This document shows, piece after piece, positions 50,268 through 59,027 of a stretch of 64,000 nucleotides of DNA. The position numbers were made by a program, and so were the translations under genes. The notes beneath the pieces are model-generated. The model ran no database searches and had not been told where the DNA came from. It was given only the letters and a program-made list of their open reading frames with translations. The stretch is taken from NCBI RefSeq assembly GCF_014647135.1, contig NZ_BMOP01000001.1, positions 62,001-126,000 on the forward strand. Reading direction: 5' to 3'. The first letter of the stretch is position 1. Each line of letters opens with the position of its first letter. The DNA is from Shewanella xiamenensis (GTDB taxonomy: Bacteria; Pseudomonadota; Gammaproteobacteria; Enterobacterales; Shewanellaceae).

Positions 50268-50713
50268 GCTTCAGTGTGTCCTCTTATGAACTTAAGCCTT
50301 ATGGTCACCACGTAATTAAGGGTAGTCGAAAAGTGGCTTGACCACAGCAATCTTAATCACACTCTATCAGCTTAGATGACACAAATGGAAATGTGAGGTT
50401 AATTTCACGATTTTCTTGTTATTTATCGTAAAAGTCTTTTTACCAAAAGCCACGCTACAAGCGGTAAAAGAGTCGCGTATTCTGCATGCCCCCTCAATGA
50501 GTCCAAAGGCACGTTTCCACCGAAAGGTTGATGATTCGAATGAGCATGCCGTTAGGCTATAGTGCGATAGCTTGAATGTATGCGAAAGATTTTTGAAGGA
50601 AATTTTCATTTCTATCATAGGCGTATCTTTAACCCTACCAATGTAGCTACAGTCGTTTTGCTGTGCCTAACAACTATAAACGGCTTAAACTGTGATTTAC
50701 ATTAAATTATAAT

Positions 50714-50732
50714 GTAAATGATAATAATTATT
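50714..50732 (+). promoter_or_regulatory. Fur box upstream of the TonB-dependent receptor
   Basis: The 19 bases at 50714-50732 match 15 of 19 positions of the Fur consensus, including an uninterrupted AATGATAAT. It is about 92 bases before the receptor ATG. The rest of the 556-base gap (50268-50823) contains no gene I can support. Confidence 0.65.
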
Positions 50733-50823
50733 GATCACAAAAATAATTTTACATATATTAGCGGGCGATTAACAGGTGGGGGACATCTGTTACAGGGTTT
50801 AGTCCGCAACAGGAATGCTTTAA

Positions 50824-53016
50824 ATGAAATTTGCAAAACGTCGCAATGGTCGAGTCACGCTTGGTGCCCATGTTTTAGGTTCGTTAACCATAGGGATGGC
50901 GGTTTCTGCTATCCCTGCTATGGCCGCGGAGCAGGCACAAGTCGCAGATAAAAAAGTTGAACATATTGAGGTCAATGGTGAGTACTTGGGTTATAACACC
51001 CGCAAAGTACAATCGGGTAAATTTACCGAAGACCTGCTCAATACTGCGAAAACTGTAACAGTCATCAATCAAGATCTGATCAAAGATATGGGCGCGCAGA
51101 GTTTTACTGATGCGCTACGAGCGACGCCTGGTATTACCTTGGGTACTGGCGAAGGGGGGAACCCCTACGGTGATAGGCCGTTTATTCGTGGATACGATGC
51201 TCAATCCTCTACTTTTATCAATGGTATGCGTAATGTGGGTTCACAAAGCCGTGAAACCTTTAACATTGAACAAATTGAAGTCCTGAAAGGCCCAAGCTCT
51301 GTCTATAACGGCCGTGGCGCGGTTGGCGGTAGCATTAACATTGTGACCAAAAAAGCTCAGGCTGAAGATTTTATTAACGCCGATGTTGCCGTGGGGACGG
51401 ATGCCCTCAAACGTGCCAATGTTGATATTAACCATGTGATTACCGATGAAGCTGCGGTTCGTGTCAACATGATGGCTCACGATGCTGACACTCCTGGGCG
51501 TGATGAGGTCACAGGTAATCGTTGGGGCGTTGCACCGTCAGTTACTTTTGGGTTAACGACGCCAACTAAAGTGACCCTTGAATATTATCATTTTGAAAAC
51601 CATGATATTCCTGATTATGGTATTCCCTACGATCAGGCGACAGGCAAACCTGCCGATGTCGATCCAGACAATTTCTATGGCTTATTATCGCGGGATTTTC
51701 GCGATACGATGGACGATACAGCTTCGGTGTTGATCAGCCATGATTTTAACAACGACATGCAGTTCACTTCGACGTCTATCTATAGCCGTAACAGCAATTA
51801 CTATATTGTGACTAACCCAGACGACACCACTGGCAACGTGGCTAATGGTTATGTTTGGCGAAACACTAAGTCGCGCCATTCGGTCACTAAAACCCTAGCG
51901 ACTCAATTGCAACTCTCGGGTGAAGCAAAACTTGCAGGAATGACTAACCGTTTTGCAGTCGGGACTGAACTCAGTAACGAACGTACTAGCAATTTGAGTT
52001 ACACCGTCGATACGGGCAATGGTCGCAACGCGGGTTGTAATCAGGCAATGCTGGATAACTACAACTGTACGTTGCTGGATAACCCGAATCCCCACGATCC
52101 TTGGGTTGGTACGATTACACTTGGTACCGATGCGACAGTGACTGAAACCGATACTCGCTCTATCTATGCCTTTAATACGATTGAGTTAACTGAAGCATGG
52201 ATGGTTAACGCAGGTATCCGCTGGGATGACTATACCACCAGTGCTGAGAACTCAACCTCTCGATTCAGCAATGATGCTGATTTCTTCAACTACCAATTGT
52301 CGGTGCTATATAAGCCCGCAGAAAATGGCAGTATCTACGCTGCGTGGGGCACTTCCTCTAATCCACCTGGCACGTCCAACGGAGATGGGGCAGATCGTCT
52401 TGGCAGCACTAATGCCGATTTAGAACCAGAAGACACCGAAAGCTACGAGTTAGGCACTAAATGGGATCTTTGGGAGGGGCGTTTATCTCTGAATGGCTCT
52501 GTATTCCAAATCGAGAAAAACAATGCCCGCGTTGCGACCTCTGGCGATCGTAATGCACCGCAGGAAAACGTCGGCGAGCAAAAAGTCAAAGGCTTTGAAA
52601 TCGGCTTTTCCGGTGACTTTACTAAAGATTGGCATGGTTTTGGTGGTTATACGTATTTGGACGCTACCCTCGAAAGCAATGGTTACAACGCAGCGCAAAA
52701 TGGTAATCGCTTCCCTAATACAGCCAAAAATAGCCTAAGTTTATTCACCACTTACGATATTACCGAGCAGTTAACGGTCGGCACGGGTGCCTATTATATG
52801 GACAAAGTGTATGGCAATACGGCTAATACGCTGTCAATTCCGTCTTACTGGCGTTTTGATTTGACCTCATCCTATAAGATGAGCGAATTCTTGACCTTAC
52901 GCCTGAACGTTCAAAATCTAACGGACGAGCGTTATTACGATAAAGCGTACACCGCGCACTTTGCCAATATGGCGCCTGGACGTTTGGTGATGTTAAGTGC
53001 CGATATGCACTTTTAA
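50824..53016 (+). CDS. TonB-dependent siderophore receptor
   Basis: A 730-residue outer-membrane receptor. A long signal peptide ends near AMAA (residues 28-34). The plug domain (about 65-180) has TVINQDLIKDMGAQSF and IEQIEVLKGPSSVYNGRGAVGGSINIVTKK. The barrel ends with a terminal phenylalanine in LSADMHF, the Bam-type end signature. By similarity of the plug it fits catecholate siderophore receptors (Fiu/CirA-like). A Fur box upstream and the PiuC gene downstream make iron-regulated ferric-siderophore uptake the likely role. Confidence 0.88.
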   Translation: MKFAKRRNGRVTLGAHVLGSLTIGMAVSAIPAMAAEQAQVADKKVEHIEVNGEYLGYNTRKVQSGKFTEDLLNTAKTVTVINQDLIKDMGAQSFTDALRATPGITLGTGEGGNPYGDRPFIRGYDAQSSTFINGMRNVGSQSRETFNIEQIEVLKGPSSVYNGRGAVGGSINIVTKKAQAEDFINADVAVGTDALKRANVDINHVITDEAAVRVNMMAHDADTPGRDEVTGNRWGVAPSVTFGLTTPTKVTLEYYHFENHDIPDYGIPYDQATGKPADVDPDNFYGLLSRDFRDTMDDTASVLISHDFNNDMQFTSTSIYSRNSNYYIVTNPDDTTGNVANGYVWRNTKSRHSVTKTLATQLQLSGEAKLAGMTNRFAVGTELSNERTSNLSYTVDTGNGRNAGCNQAMLDNYNCTLLDNPNPHDPWVGTITLGTDATVTETDTRSIYAFNTIELTEAWMVNAGIRWDDYTTSAENSTSRFSNDADFFNYQLSVLYKPAENGSIYAAWGTSSNPPGTSNGDGADRLGSTNADLEPEDTESYELGTKWDLWEGRLSLNGSVFQIEKNNARVATSGDRNAPQENVGEQKVKGFEIGFSGDFTKDWHGFGGYTYLDATLESNGYNAAQNGNRFPNTAKNSLSLFTTYDITEQLTVGTGAYYMDKVYGNTANTLSIPSYWRFDLTSSYKMSEFLTLRLNVQNLTDERYYDKAYTAHFANMAPGRLVMLSADMHF

Positions 53017-53039
53017 TATCAGTGAATGACGATTTGAAT

Positions 53040-53061
53040 GGCAGCCCTAGGGCTGCCTTTG
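53040..53061 (+). terminator. Hairpin after the TonB receptor
   Basis: GGCAGCCC-TA-GGGCTGCC forms an 8-base stem with a two-base loop, followed by TTTGATG. It lies 24 bases past the receptor stop and may partly end transcription before piuC. Confidence 0.65.
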
Positions 53062-53089
53062 ATGTTTATGCTTTCCTTAAGGTTTGAAG

Positions 53090-53764
53090 ATGCTTATTGA
53101 AATTCCTCATGTTTTTTCTAAACAAGAAGTCAATCAGTTACGTGAACAACTCGATGCTCGCACTTGGATTGATGGCAATCAAACATCAGGCGTGATGGCG
53201 AGTACCCGTAAGCGCAATCAGCAGTTGGATAAAGACGATCCCGTTGCGATTGGCATCGGTGAATTGATTATGGAGCGCTTGTTAGCTCATCCTTTATTTG
53301 TCTCGGCAGCACTTCCATTACAGTTTTATCCGCCCTTGTTTAATCGTTATCAAGGTGGAGAAACCTTTGGTTATCATATCGACAATGCAATTCGCTCGAC
53401 GAGTGACGGTATGGTGCGTACCGATCTGTCTGCCACCTTATTTTTAAGCGAACCAGACACTTATCAAGGTGGTGAGCTGGTCATCCAAGATACCTATGGC
53501 CAGCAAAGCATTAAGCTGGCGGCGGGATCTTTGGTGTTATACCCGTCAACGAGTTTACATCAGGTTACGCCTGTCACATCAGGTGAGCGAACCGCCGCCT
53601 TTATGTGGCTACAGAGCATGGTGCGCGATGAGGGGCAGCGCCGCTTGTTATTTCAACTCGATCAATCGATTCAATCTTTGACGTTGCAGGCCGCGCCTGA
53701 ACAAGAGCTGTTTAATCTAACGGGTGTTTATCATAACTTGCTCAGGCGTTGGAGCGAGTTGTAG
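53090..53764 (+). CDS. piuC: PKHD-type Fe(II)/2-oxoglutarate hydroxylase PiuC/YbiX
   Basis: A 224-residue dioxygenase. The iron-binding residues are visible as HID in GYHIDNAIR and the distal H in STSLHQVTP, with the co-substrate arginine in GERTAAF. The ATG at 53090 is chosen since it follows [16 protein letters not shown] is the standard N-terminus. In Pseudomonas and Shewanella this family sits with TonB receptors and is iron-regulated; the hydroxylated substrate is unknown. Confidence 0.92.
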   Translation: MLIEIPHVFSKQEVNQLREQLDARTWIDGNQTSGVMASTRKRNQQLDKDDPVAIGIGELIMERLLAHPLFVSAALPLQFYPPLFNRYQGGETFGYHIDNAIRSTSDGMVRTDLSATLFLSEPDTYQGGELVIQDTYGQQSIKLAAGSLVLYPSTSLHQVTPVTSGERTAAFMWLQSMVRDEGQRRLLFQLDQSIQSLTLQAAPEQELFNLTGVYHNLLRRWSEL

Positions 53765-53851
53765 CTTTGGTTCAGAGTCGGCTCCTGTTCCTGCATTATC
53801 TCCACAAAGCAGGCGGTTTAGGGTATAATCCCGCTTGCTCTGAGGGGCAAT

Positions 53852-53890
53852 AAAACAGTAAACGTTAACTCGTTTACTGTTTTTGTATTT
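53852..53890 (+). terminator. Promoter-adjacent hairpin upstream of dusA
   Basis: AAAACAGTAAACG (53852-53864) and CGTTTACTGTTTT (53871-53883) form a 13-base stem with a six-base loop followed by a T-rich run. It lies between piuC and dusA. A -10-like TATAAT at 53824-53829 comes shortly before it, so it may be a terminator of the short leader or attenuator of dusA rather than only the end of piuC. Confidence 0.7.
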
Positions 53891-53993
53891 TTACGCTGGC
53901 GCTGTATTGCTCATCTGCTGCTTAAGTTAAGGCGCTTTATCCCTCAAAGTTTGAACTTACTGGCAAATTTTAATTACTTGAGTCGATAGTCAC

Positions 53994-55001
53994 GTGTTGA
54001 AAAATAATCTTAATGATGGTCTACAGCTCGACCGCACCTTTTCCATTGCACCGATGCTCGATTGGACGGATCGTCATTACCGTTATTTTGCGCGCTTAAT
54101 GTCGGCTAATGCTTTGCTGTATACCGAGATGGTGACCACCGGCGCGATTTTGCATGGCCGTGGCGATTATCTTGCCTATAACCAAGAGGAACATCCTCTG
54201 GCATTACAATTAGGCGGCTCTAATCCTGCTGAACTTGCGCGCTGCGCCAAACTGGCCGCTGAGCGCGGTTATGATGAAGTGAATCTCAATGTGGGCTGTC
54301 CTTCGGATCGGGTGCAAAATGGTCGCTTTGGAGCCTGTTTGATGGCTGAACCTGAGCTGGTGGCTGAATGTGTCGATGCCATGAAGCAAGTGGTTGATAT
54401 TCCTGTGACGGTAAAAACGCGCATCGGGATCGATGAGCAGGATAGCTATGAGTTTTTGACTCACTTTATTGATACTGTCATGGCTAAAGGCTGTGGTGAG
54501 TTTATAATCCATGCGCGTAAGGCTTGGCTGCAAGGCTTAAGCCCGAAGGAAAATCGCGAGATCCCGCCCTTAGACTACGAACGTGTGTATCAACTCAAAC
54601 GTGATTATCCGACGCTTAATATCAGCATTAACGGTGGCATCACTAGCCTTGAACAGGCCCAAACCCACTTGCAGCACTTAGATGGTGTGATGGTAGGACG
54701 TGAGGCTTACCAGAATCCTTATATGTTGGCGCAGGTTGACCAACTGCTCTGCGGCAGCCAGAAGACGGTGATTAGCCGTGAGGCTGTGATTGAAGCGATG
54801 GTGCCCTATATCGAGGCTCACTTGCAGGCGGGCGGACGCCTAAATCATATCACTCGCCATATGATTGGCTTATTCCAAGGTTTGCCTGGTGCCCGTGCGT
54901 GGCGTCGTTATTTAAGCGAAAACGCCCATAAAAACGGTGCGGGCATAGAGGTGGTAAAGCAGGCTTATTTGAGTATTCAAACAGAAATAATTGCTCAATA
55001 A
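53994..55001 (+). CDS. dusA: tRNA-dihydrouridine synthase A
   Basis: A 335-residue flavoenzyme reducing U20/U20a in the tRNA D-loop. The FMN-binding core begins [19 protein letters not shown] (about residue 16). The catalytic cysteine lies in [20 protein letters not shown]. The GTG at 53994 is the likely start (CACGTGTTGAAA); family N-termini vary. It is transcribed alone from the promoter noted just upstream. Confidence 0.94.
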   Translation: MLKNNLNDGLQLDRTFSIAPMLDWTDRHYRYFARLMSANALLYTEMVTTGAILHGRGDYLAYNQEEHPLALQLGGSNPAELARCAKLAAERGYDEVNLNVGCPSDRVQNGRFGACLMAEPELVAECVDAMKQVVDIPVTVKTRIGIDEQDSYEFLTHFIDTVMAKGCGEFIIHARKAWLQGLSPKENREIPPLDYERVYQLKRDYPTLNISINGGITSLEQAQTHLQHLDGVMVGREAYQNPYMLAQVDQLLCGSQKTVISREAVIEAMVPYIEAHLQAGGRLNHITRHMIGLFQGLPGARAWRRYLSENAHKNGAGIEVVKQAYLSIQTEIIAQ

Positions 55002-55150
55002 TCATTCGATTTAAAAAGTGGTGAGATTCACTAAACGTTGTAGTATTTTTCACCACTTTACCTTTCCTAAATATCTCGCTTATCTCGTTCTAGCTTAAAA
55101 TAAATTTTTAAATCTAATTAAATTAGTGCGTTAGGTTTTATTTGATAAGT

Positions 55151-55166
55151 TGGCACGCCCTTTGTA
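55151..55166 (+). promoter_or_regulatory. Sigma54 (-24/-12) promoter of the small psp-like operon
   Basis: TGGCACGCCCTTTGTA has TGGCAC at -24 and TTGTA at -12, a close match to the sigma54 consensus TGGCACG-N4-TTGCW, with the same T in the -12 element as I recall for E. coli psp. It lies 43 bases before the first start codon. An AT-rich region upstream would suit an IHF site and enhancer, but the enhancer was not pinned down. Confidence 0.75.
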
Positions 55167-55208
55167 ATAGTCCCTATGTCAAGTTAATCAATCGAAAGGG
55201 ACGACATC

Positions 55209-55502
55209 ATGTTTACTTCAAATGTTAAAAAATCAGTTCAAGCAAGTGTGTTATTCGGTGCATTAATGGCGAGTGTTACAGCACATGCTGAAGCGGCTCC
55301 TGTATCTGATGTTATGAGCGCCATTGAGCAAACTCTTAGCACCCAAGCGCAGGAGTTGTTAGTGAATACAAAGCGTGAATTGGTGTTATCGCTGCAAACG
55401 CAACTGGCTGAAAGTATCTATGACTTTAACAGTCAACTAACACTGAGCGCGGATACCCAAACTGATTCGGCAACCACAGGTGAATTGAGCGCGAATAAGT
55501 AA
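55209..55502 (+). CDS. Small exported protein of the psp-like operon
   Basis: A 97-residue protein with a signal peptide (VKKSVQASVLFGALMASVTAHA) followed by an acidic, helix-forming region (MSAIEQTLSTQAQELLVNTKRELVLSLQTQLAESIYDFNSQL) and a polar tail. No known family is recognised. AAAGGGA precedes the ATG, and a sigma54 promoter lies 43 bases upstream. The next two genes lie 10 and 23 bases further on. A periplasmic role in envelope stress is inferred from the operon. Confidence 0.7.
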   Translation: MFTSNVKKSVQASVLFGALMASVTAHAEAAPVSDVMSAIEQTLSTQAQELLVNTKRELVLSLQTQLAESIYDFNSQLTLSADTQTDSATTGELSANK

Positions 55503-55512
55503 GGATCTGCCT

Positions 55513-55623
55513 ATGTGGTTTGTAGCACCTCTAATGACTTTGCTACTGCTACCAGTGATTAGCCTCGCGTTGTTTTCAGGCATTATCTGCTGGTTTCAGT
55601 GGCATAGTGTCAGCGATAAGTAA
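55513..55623 (+). CDS. 36-residue membrane peptide of the psp-like operon
   Basis: A very short frame MWFVAPLMTLLLLPVISLAL-type start, one hydrophobic span, and the polar end QWHSVSDK. Ten bases separate it from the preceding gene, with AAGGA well placed before the ATG. It is too small for most gene finders. Its single membrane span next to an exported protein and a PspC-like protein suggests an envelope complex, but its function is unknown. PspB-like size is noted but PspB is longer and has a coiled coil. Confidence 0.6.
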   Translation: MWFVAPLMTLLLLPVISLALFSGIICWFQWHSVSDK

Positions 55624-55646
55624 CTCATAAAATTTTGGTGTTCAAA

Positions 55647-55847
55647 ATGAAACGAGCGCAAATACGAATGAACAATTCACAACGTTTGGTCTGTGGTGTT
55701 GCATCAGGTATGGCGTGGCAATTTGGTTGGTCCTGTTTTTGGACGCGAGTGGTATGGGCGGGGGCAATTCTGTTTATGCCAGGCGTGAGTCTACTGGTGT
55801 ATTTTGTGTTGGCTTTGCTTGTAGAACAATGGAAAAGACCGATTTAA
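55647..55847 (+). CDS. PspC-domain membrane protein
   Basis: A 66-residue protein with the PspC-domain pattern: a basic N-terminus and RLVCGVASGMAWQFGW, then WTRVVWAGAILFMPGVSLLVYFVLALLV. The domain is in toxin-antitoxin-like and phage-shock membrane sensors. Start ATG 55647 (MKRAQIR) is chosen; a TTG at 55635 is possible. In the phage-shock system PspB/PspC relieve PspA binding to PspF; no pspA or pspF is in this operon, so this may be a satellite locus of the same regulon. Confidence 0.78.
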   Translation: MKRAQIRMNNSQRLVCGVASGMAWQFGWSCFWTRVVWAGAILFMPGVSLLVYFVLALLVEQWKRPI

Positions 55848-55986
55848 GCCAAGTTTTTGTACTCTAGATTGTGGGACATTAATGGGACAGCCTATACACG
55901 TTTATGGCCACAATCGTTAGCGAGATGCTATCAACAAGAGGGCACATTGACCCTCATGCCAATAATGAGCACTTGCTAAGTGAGTA

Positions 55987-56724
55987 TCACTTTTTAAGAA
56001 AAGCCTGGAATCTGGCTTTTGCTTCATCACTTTTAAGTCTTGCACTAAATTGTTCTAATTCTTGATGCATTTGGTGTTGCACACGGTTTTTATGCGGTCG
56101 CATCAATTGACGGGTAATTTGCAGCGCCTGCGGTGGTTGATTGGCTAGTTTTTTCGCTTGGTTAAAGGCATAAACCAATAACTCTTCTTGGGCGATCACA
56201 TCGTTAATGATGTTCAGTCTGTGGGCGGTATCAGCATCAAAACTTTCTCCGAGCAGCAATAATTCAGCTGCTTTTTGATAACCCACTAATTCGGGTAGGA
56301 GTAAACTCGCGCCCGCTTCAGGGACCAAGGCTAAATTAACAAAGGGCAGTTGAAACTTAGCTGTATTGTCTGCGTAAACTAAATCGCAATGAAGTAGCAC
56401 AGTGGTACCAATACCAACAGCCGCACCAGAAACGGCAGCGACCAGTGGTTTTTTGAGCTCTAATAAACAAAATAAGAAGCGTACCGCAGGATGGTTTGGC
56501 CCTAAGTCACTATTTTTCAAAAAGTCTGCAACATCATTGCCCGAGGTGAAACAATTATCTTCACCATGGAGCATAAAGGCACGAATGTCGTTGTCTGCTT
56601 CACCTTCGATCAGGTATTCTGTCAGTTGTTTATACATATTAAGATCAAGTGCATTGCGTTTATCTGGGCGATTAAAGCTGATAACACGAACGCCCTGATC
56701 ATCCCGAACCTGTATATGACTCAT
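55987..56724 (-). CDS. Enoyl-CoA hydratase/isomerase family protein
   Basis: A 245-residue crotonase-fold protein. Oxyanion-hole segments are GEDNCFTSGNDVADF and AAVSGAAVGIGTTVLLHCDLVYA; the following strand has VNLALVPEAGAS with the usual catalytic glutamate position. ATG 56724 (MSHIQVRDDQGVRVISF) is chosen; the in-frame upstream extension to 56844 does not resemble the family. It is divergent from the copper chaperone gene. Substrate is unknown; delta-isomerase is as likely as hydratase. Confidence 0.87.
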   Translation of the reverse strand: MSHIQVRDDQGVRVISFNRPDKRNALDLNMYKQLTEYLIEGEADNDIRAFMLHGEDNCFTSGNDVADFLKNSDLGPNHPAVRFLFCLLELKKPLVAAVSGAAVGIGTTVLLHCDLVYADNTAKFQLPFVNLALVPEAGASLLLPELVGYQKAAELLLLGESFDADTAHRLNIINDVIAQEELLVYAFNQAKKLANQPPQALQITRQLMRPHKNRVQHQMHQELEQFSARLKSDEAKARFQAFLKK

Positions 56725-56758
56725 GGGTTGTTTTCCTTTACGACGACATTGGGTAGAC

Positions 56759-57241
56759 ATGGAGTTTAAGACATTGAAACCGATATTCAAACAGATGTTT
56801 AATTGTGTTGCCTTATCCTGTGCTTCATTTTCTGTTTTCGCCAACGTAGTGATGACTGAAGGTCATGTACGTGCAATGCCTGATACCGTTCCAAATACTG
56901 CCGCTTACTTTACGCTCGAAAATCACAACGATAAAGCCGTACGCTTGATTGGCGTGACAACCGACGTAGCGAACGAAGCGCAATTGCATGCCATTATTGA
57001 AGAGCAAGGTATGGTAAAAATGCGCCATGTTGAAGGCTTTGATATTCCATCCCATGGAAAATTAACCCTGATGCCATCGGGGGAGCATGTCATGCTAATT
57101 GGGCTTAAGGCTCCATTAGTGTTAGATCAGCAAGTTAAGCTGCAATTAGAGTTTAACGATGGCGAAAAAATGACGATTACATTGCCTGTCGCTAAGCAGG
57201 CCGAGAATGCTGCTGAACCCGAGCATCATCACCATCATTAA
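56759..57241 (+). CDS. PCu(A)C-family copper chaperone
   Basis: A 160-residue exported protein with a signal region (MFNCVALSCASFSVFA). It has the PCu(A)C core: AAYFTLENHNDKAVRLIGV, QLHAIIEEQGMVKMRHV, and LMPSGEHVMLIGLKAPL. The copper ligand motif normally has two histidines around LH-x-H; here one is retained (QLHA) with MVKM following. The C-terminus ends in five histidines, a natural metal-binding tail. It lies 11 bases upstream of the DUF2333 gene and likely delivers copper to an oxidase. Confidence 0.84.
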   Translation: MEFKTLKPIFKQMFNCVALSCASFSVFANVVMTEGHVRAMPDTVPNTAAYFTLENHNDKAVRLIGVTTDVANEAQLHAIIEEQGMVKMRHVEGFDIPSHGKLTLMPSGEHVMLIGLKAPLVLDQQVKLQLEFNDGEKMTITLPVAKQAENAAEPEHHHHH

Positions 57242-57252
57242 GGAGTCGCTTG

Positions 57253-58221
57253 ATGCAAATCACATGGAAGAAGGTCACTGGAGTTAGTTTATGCGTTGTT
57301 TTAATTGGTTATGTTGTGAGTGTCTGGTGGAGTATCGAGCCTGATCCGCTGACGCCACAACAGCTTACTGCCACAGAAAAGAATGTTGTTGGTTATGCGA
57401 CCACAACCTCTTTGATTATGACCGTTGAAACGCTGCTGGATAAGCAAGGTGGTTGGCTATCGAATGATGTTATGCCACCCTCAATCTTTATGGATAACAT
57501 GCCCGCCTTTGAGTATGGCGCTTTAGAGCAAGCGCGTGATTTGGCGCTGATTATGCGTAAAGAGTTTAGCCGTTCACAGTCGCAATCTACCGCTGATAAA
57601 GATTTGAGTGAAGCGCAGGCTAAGTTAAACATCGACCATACCAGTTGGTTAGTGCCGAGTGCTGAAAGCGAATACCGCGATGGTATTAAGCTACTTAAGT
57701 TGTACCGGGCGCGAATGATGGATCCGAATAATCAAGATGCACAGTTTTATGCCCGCGCAGATAACCTTAATGAGTGGCTCAAAGAAGTGCAAAAACGTTT
57801 AGGCAGTATGTCGCAACGGTTATCTGCAAGTGTAGGTCAAGAACGTCTTAACACCGATTTAGCGGGGGATAATGCTGCGCGTCAATCAACCCCTAATTTA
57901 GCCAGCCATCAGGTGAAAACCAGCTGGTGGAAAATTGATGATGTGTTTTATGAGAGCCGAGGCGCCTCATGGGCATTACTGAATTTTATGCGTGCAGTTG
58001 AAGTCGATTTTGCTGACGTGCTGAAAAAGAAAAATGCTGAAGTGAGCCTAAAACAGATCATTCGTGAACTAGAGGCAACTCAGCAAACGGTTTGGAGCCC
58101 TGTTGTGCTTAATGGCAGTGGTTTCGGTCTAGTCGCTAATCATTCATTGGTTATGGCTAACTATGTATCCCGTGCAAATGCCGCGGTGATTGATTTAACG
58201 AACTTGCTATCTCAAGGTTAA
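57253..58221 (+). CDS. DUF2333 family inner-membrane protein
   Basis: A 322-residue protein with one N-terminal membrane span (GVSLCVVLIGYVVSVWWSI) and a mostly helical periplasmic domain. Sequence such as NMPAFEYGALEQARDLALIMRKEFSRSQ and SSAE-YRDGIKLLKLYRARM matches the DUF2333 family as I recall it; the function is not known. ATG at 57253 is chosen with AAGGAG upstream. It starts 11 bases after the copper chaperone gene and its stop is two bases before the next gene. Confidence 0.83.
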   Translation: MQITWKKVTGVSLCVVLIGYVVSVWWSIEPDPLTPQQLTATEKNVVGYATTTSLIMTVETLLDKQGGWLSNDVMPPSIFMDNMPAFEYGALEQARDLALIMRKEFSRSQSQSTADKDLSEAQAKLNIDHTSWLVPSAESEYRDGIKLLKLYRARMMDPNNQDAQFYARADNLNEWLKEVQKRLGSMSQRLSASVGQERLNTDLAGDNAARQSTPNLASHQVKTSWWKIDDVFYESRGASWALLNFMRAVEVDFADVLKKKNAEVSLKQIIRELEATQQTVWSPVVLNGSGFGLVANHSLVMANYVSRANAAVIDLTNLLSQG

Positions 58222-58223
58222 TT

Positions 58224-58961
58224 ATGAAAAAAATACTCCTGGCCAGTGCAGTATTAGGCTGCATAATGGCTACATCAGCTCACGCGGCCACTGTGGTTGG
58301 TTTTAAAATAGGTGGCGATTATTGGCGCGCCGATACTAGCGGTACTTTTTCCGATAAAGGTCAGCCACAACAAGGTTTTGACTACAGCTCATCAGCGCAG
58401 GGTAGCTATTGGTTTGCCGTTGAACACCCACTGCCTTTTGTGCCAAATCTGAAAATTCGTGAAAACAGTCTTGATCAAAAAGGTAGCTTGGCGAACGCTG
58501 ATTTCAGCTTTAATGGTCATGATTTTAAAGGTAATGTGACCAGTTATACCGATCTGAGCAACACCGATTTTGTGTTGTATTACGAACTGCTGGATAACGA
58601 TATTTTATCTTTTGATTTGGGCGCAGCTTATAAGTTGATGAATGGCTCTCTGCGTGTCCAAGATGCAGGTCATCCAGAAGAGAAAGACGTAGATAGCGGA
58701 ATTGTTATGGGGTACGCCAGTACCCATGTGAGCATGCCGGGTTTAGGCTTATTTGGCTTTGCAGATTTAATGCTTGGGGTGAATGAGTCGAATGTACACG
58801 ATTATGCGGTCGGTTTAGGCTGGCAGTTTGATGGTGTTGCGGTGGATACCCGTGTGCGCGTTGGCTATCGTGAGTTTGCCTTTGATGTGAATAATTTCTC
58901 TGGCATTAGTGCTGACTCAAAGTTTGATGGCTATTTCGCTGGCGTTGAAATTGACTTCTAA
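58224..58961 (+). CDS. Outer-membrane beta-barrel protein (TIGR04219-like)
   Basis: A 245-residue protein with a signal peptide (MKKILLASAVLGCIMATSAHA) and amphipathic strands ending in FDGYFAGVEIDF, a C-terminal phenylalanine. I recall it as the TIGR04219 family of eight-to-ten-stranded barrels; function is unknown. It follows the DUF2333 gene by two bases and is closed by a terminator shared with tolC. Confidence 0.82.
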   Translation: MKKILLASAVLGCIMATSAHAATVVGFKIGGDYWRADTSGTFSDKGQPQQGFDYSSSAQGSYWFAVEHPLPFVPNLKIRENSLDQKGSLANADFSFNGHDFKGNVTSYTDLSNTDFVLYYELLDNDILSFDLGAAYKLMNGSLRVQDAGHPEEKDVDSGIVMGYASTHVSMPGLGLFGFADLMLGVNESNVHDYAVGLGWQFDGVAVDTRVRVGYREFAFDVNNFSGISADSKFDGYFAGVEIDF

Positions 58962-58977
58962 GTCGTAATTCTGACAA

Positions 58978-59011
58978 TAAAAAACCGCCAATCTTGGCGG
59001 TTTTTTTATTG
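58978..59011. terminator. Bidirectional terminator between the barrel gene and tolC
   Basis: AAAAAACCGCCAA-TC-TTGGCGGTTTTTTT forms a strong stem with A- and T-tracts on both sides, between the convergent barrel gene (ends 58961) and tolC (ends 59028). Confidence 0.92.
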
Positions 59012-59027
59012 GACAATATTGCTTAAC

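Noticed and set aside
50367..50618. 83-codon minus-strand frame between the CheX-like gene and the TonB receptor
   Set aside because: No ribosome-binding site or family resemblance, odd composition, and isolated position; chance frame in an intergenic region.
55987..56844. Longer N-terminus of the enoyl-CoA hydratase family gene from 56844
   Set aside because: The 40 extra residues overlap the divergent copper chaperone gene and do not resemble the family; ATG 56724 with an upstream GGAAAA is better.
57220..57241. Five-histidine end of the copper chaperone as a cloning-vector tag
   Set aside because: The tail is encoded with mixed CAT/CAC codons in an intact native operon and suits a metal-binding protein.
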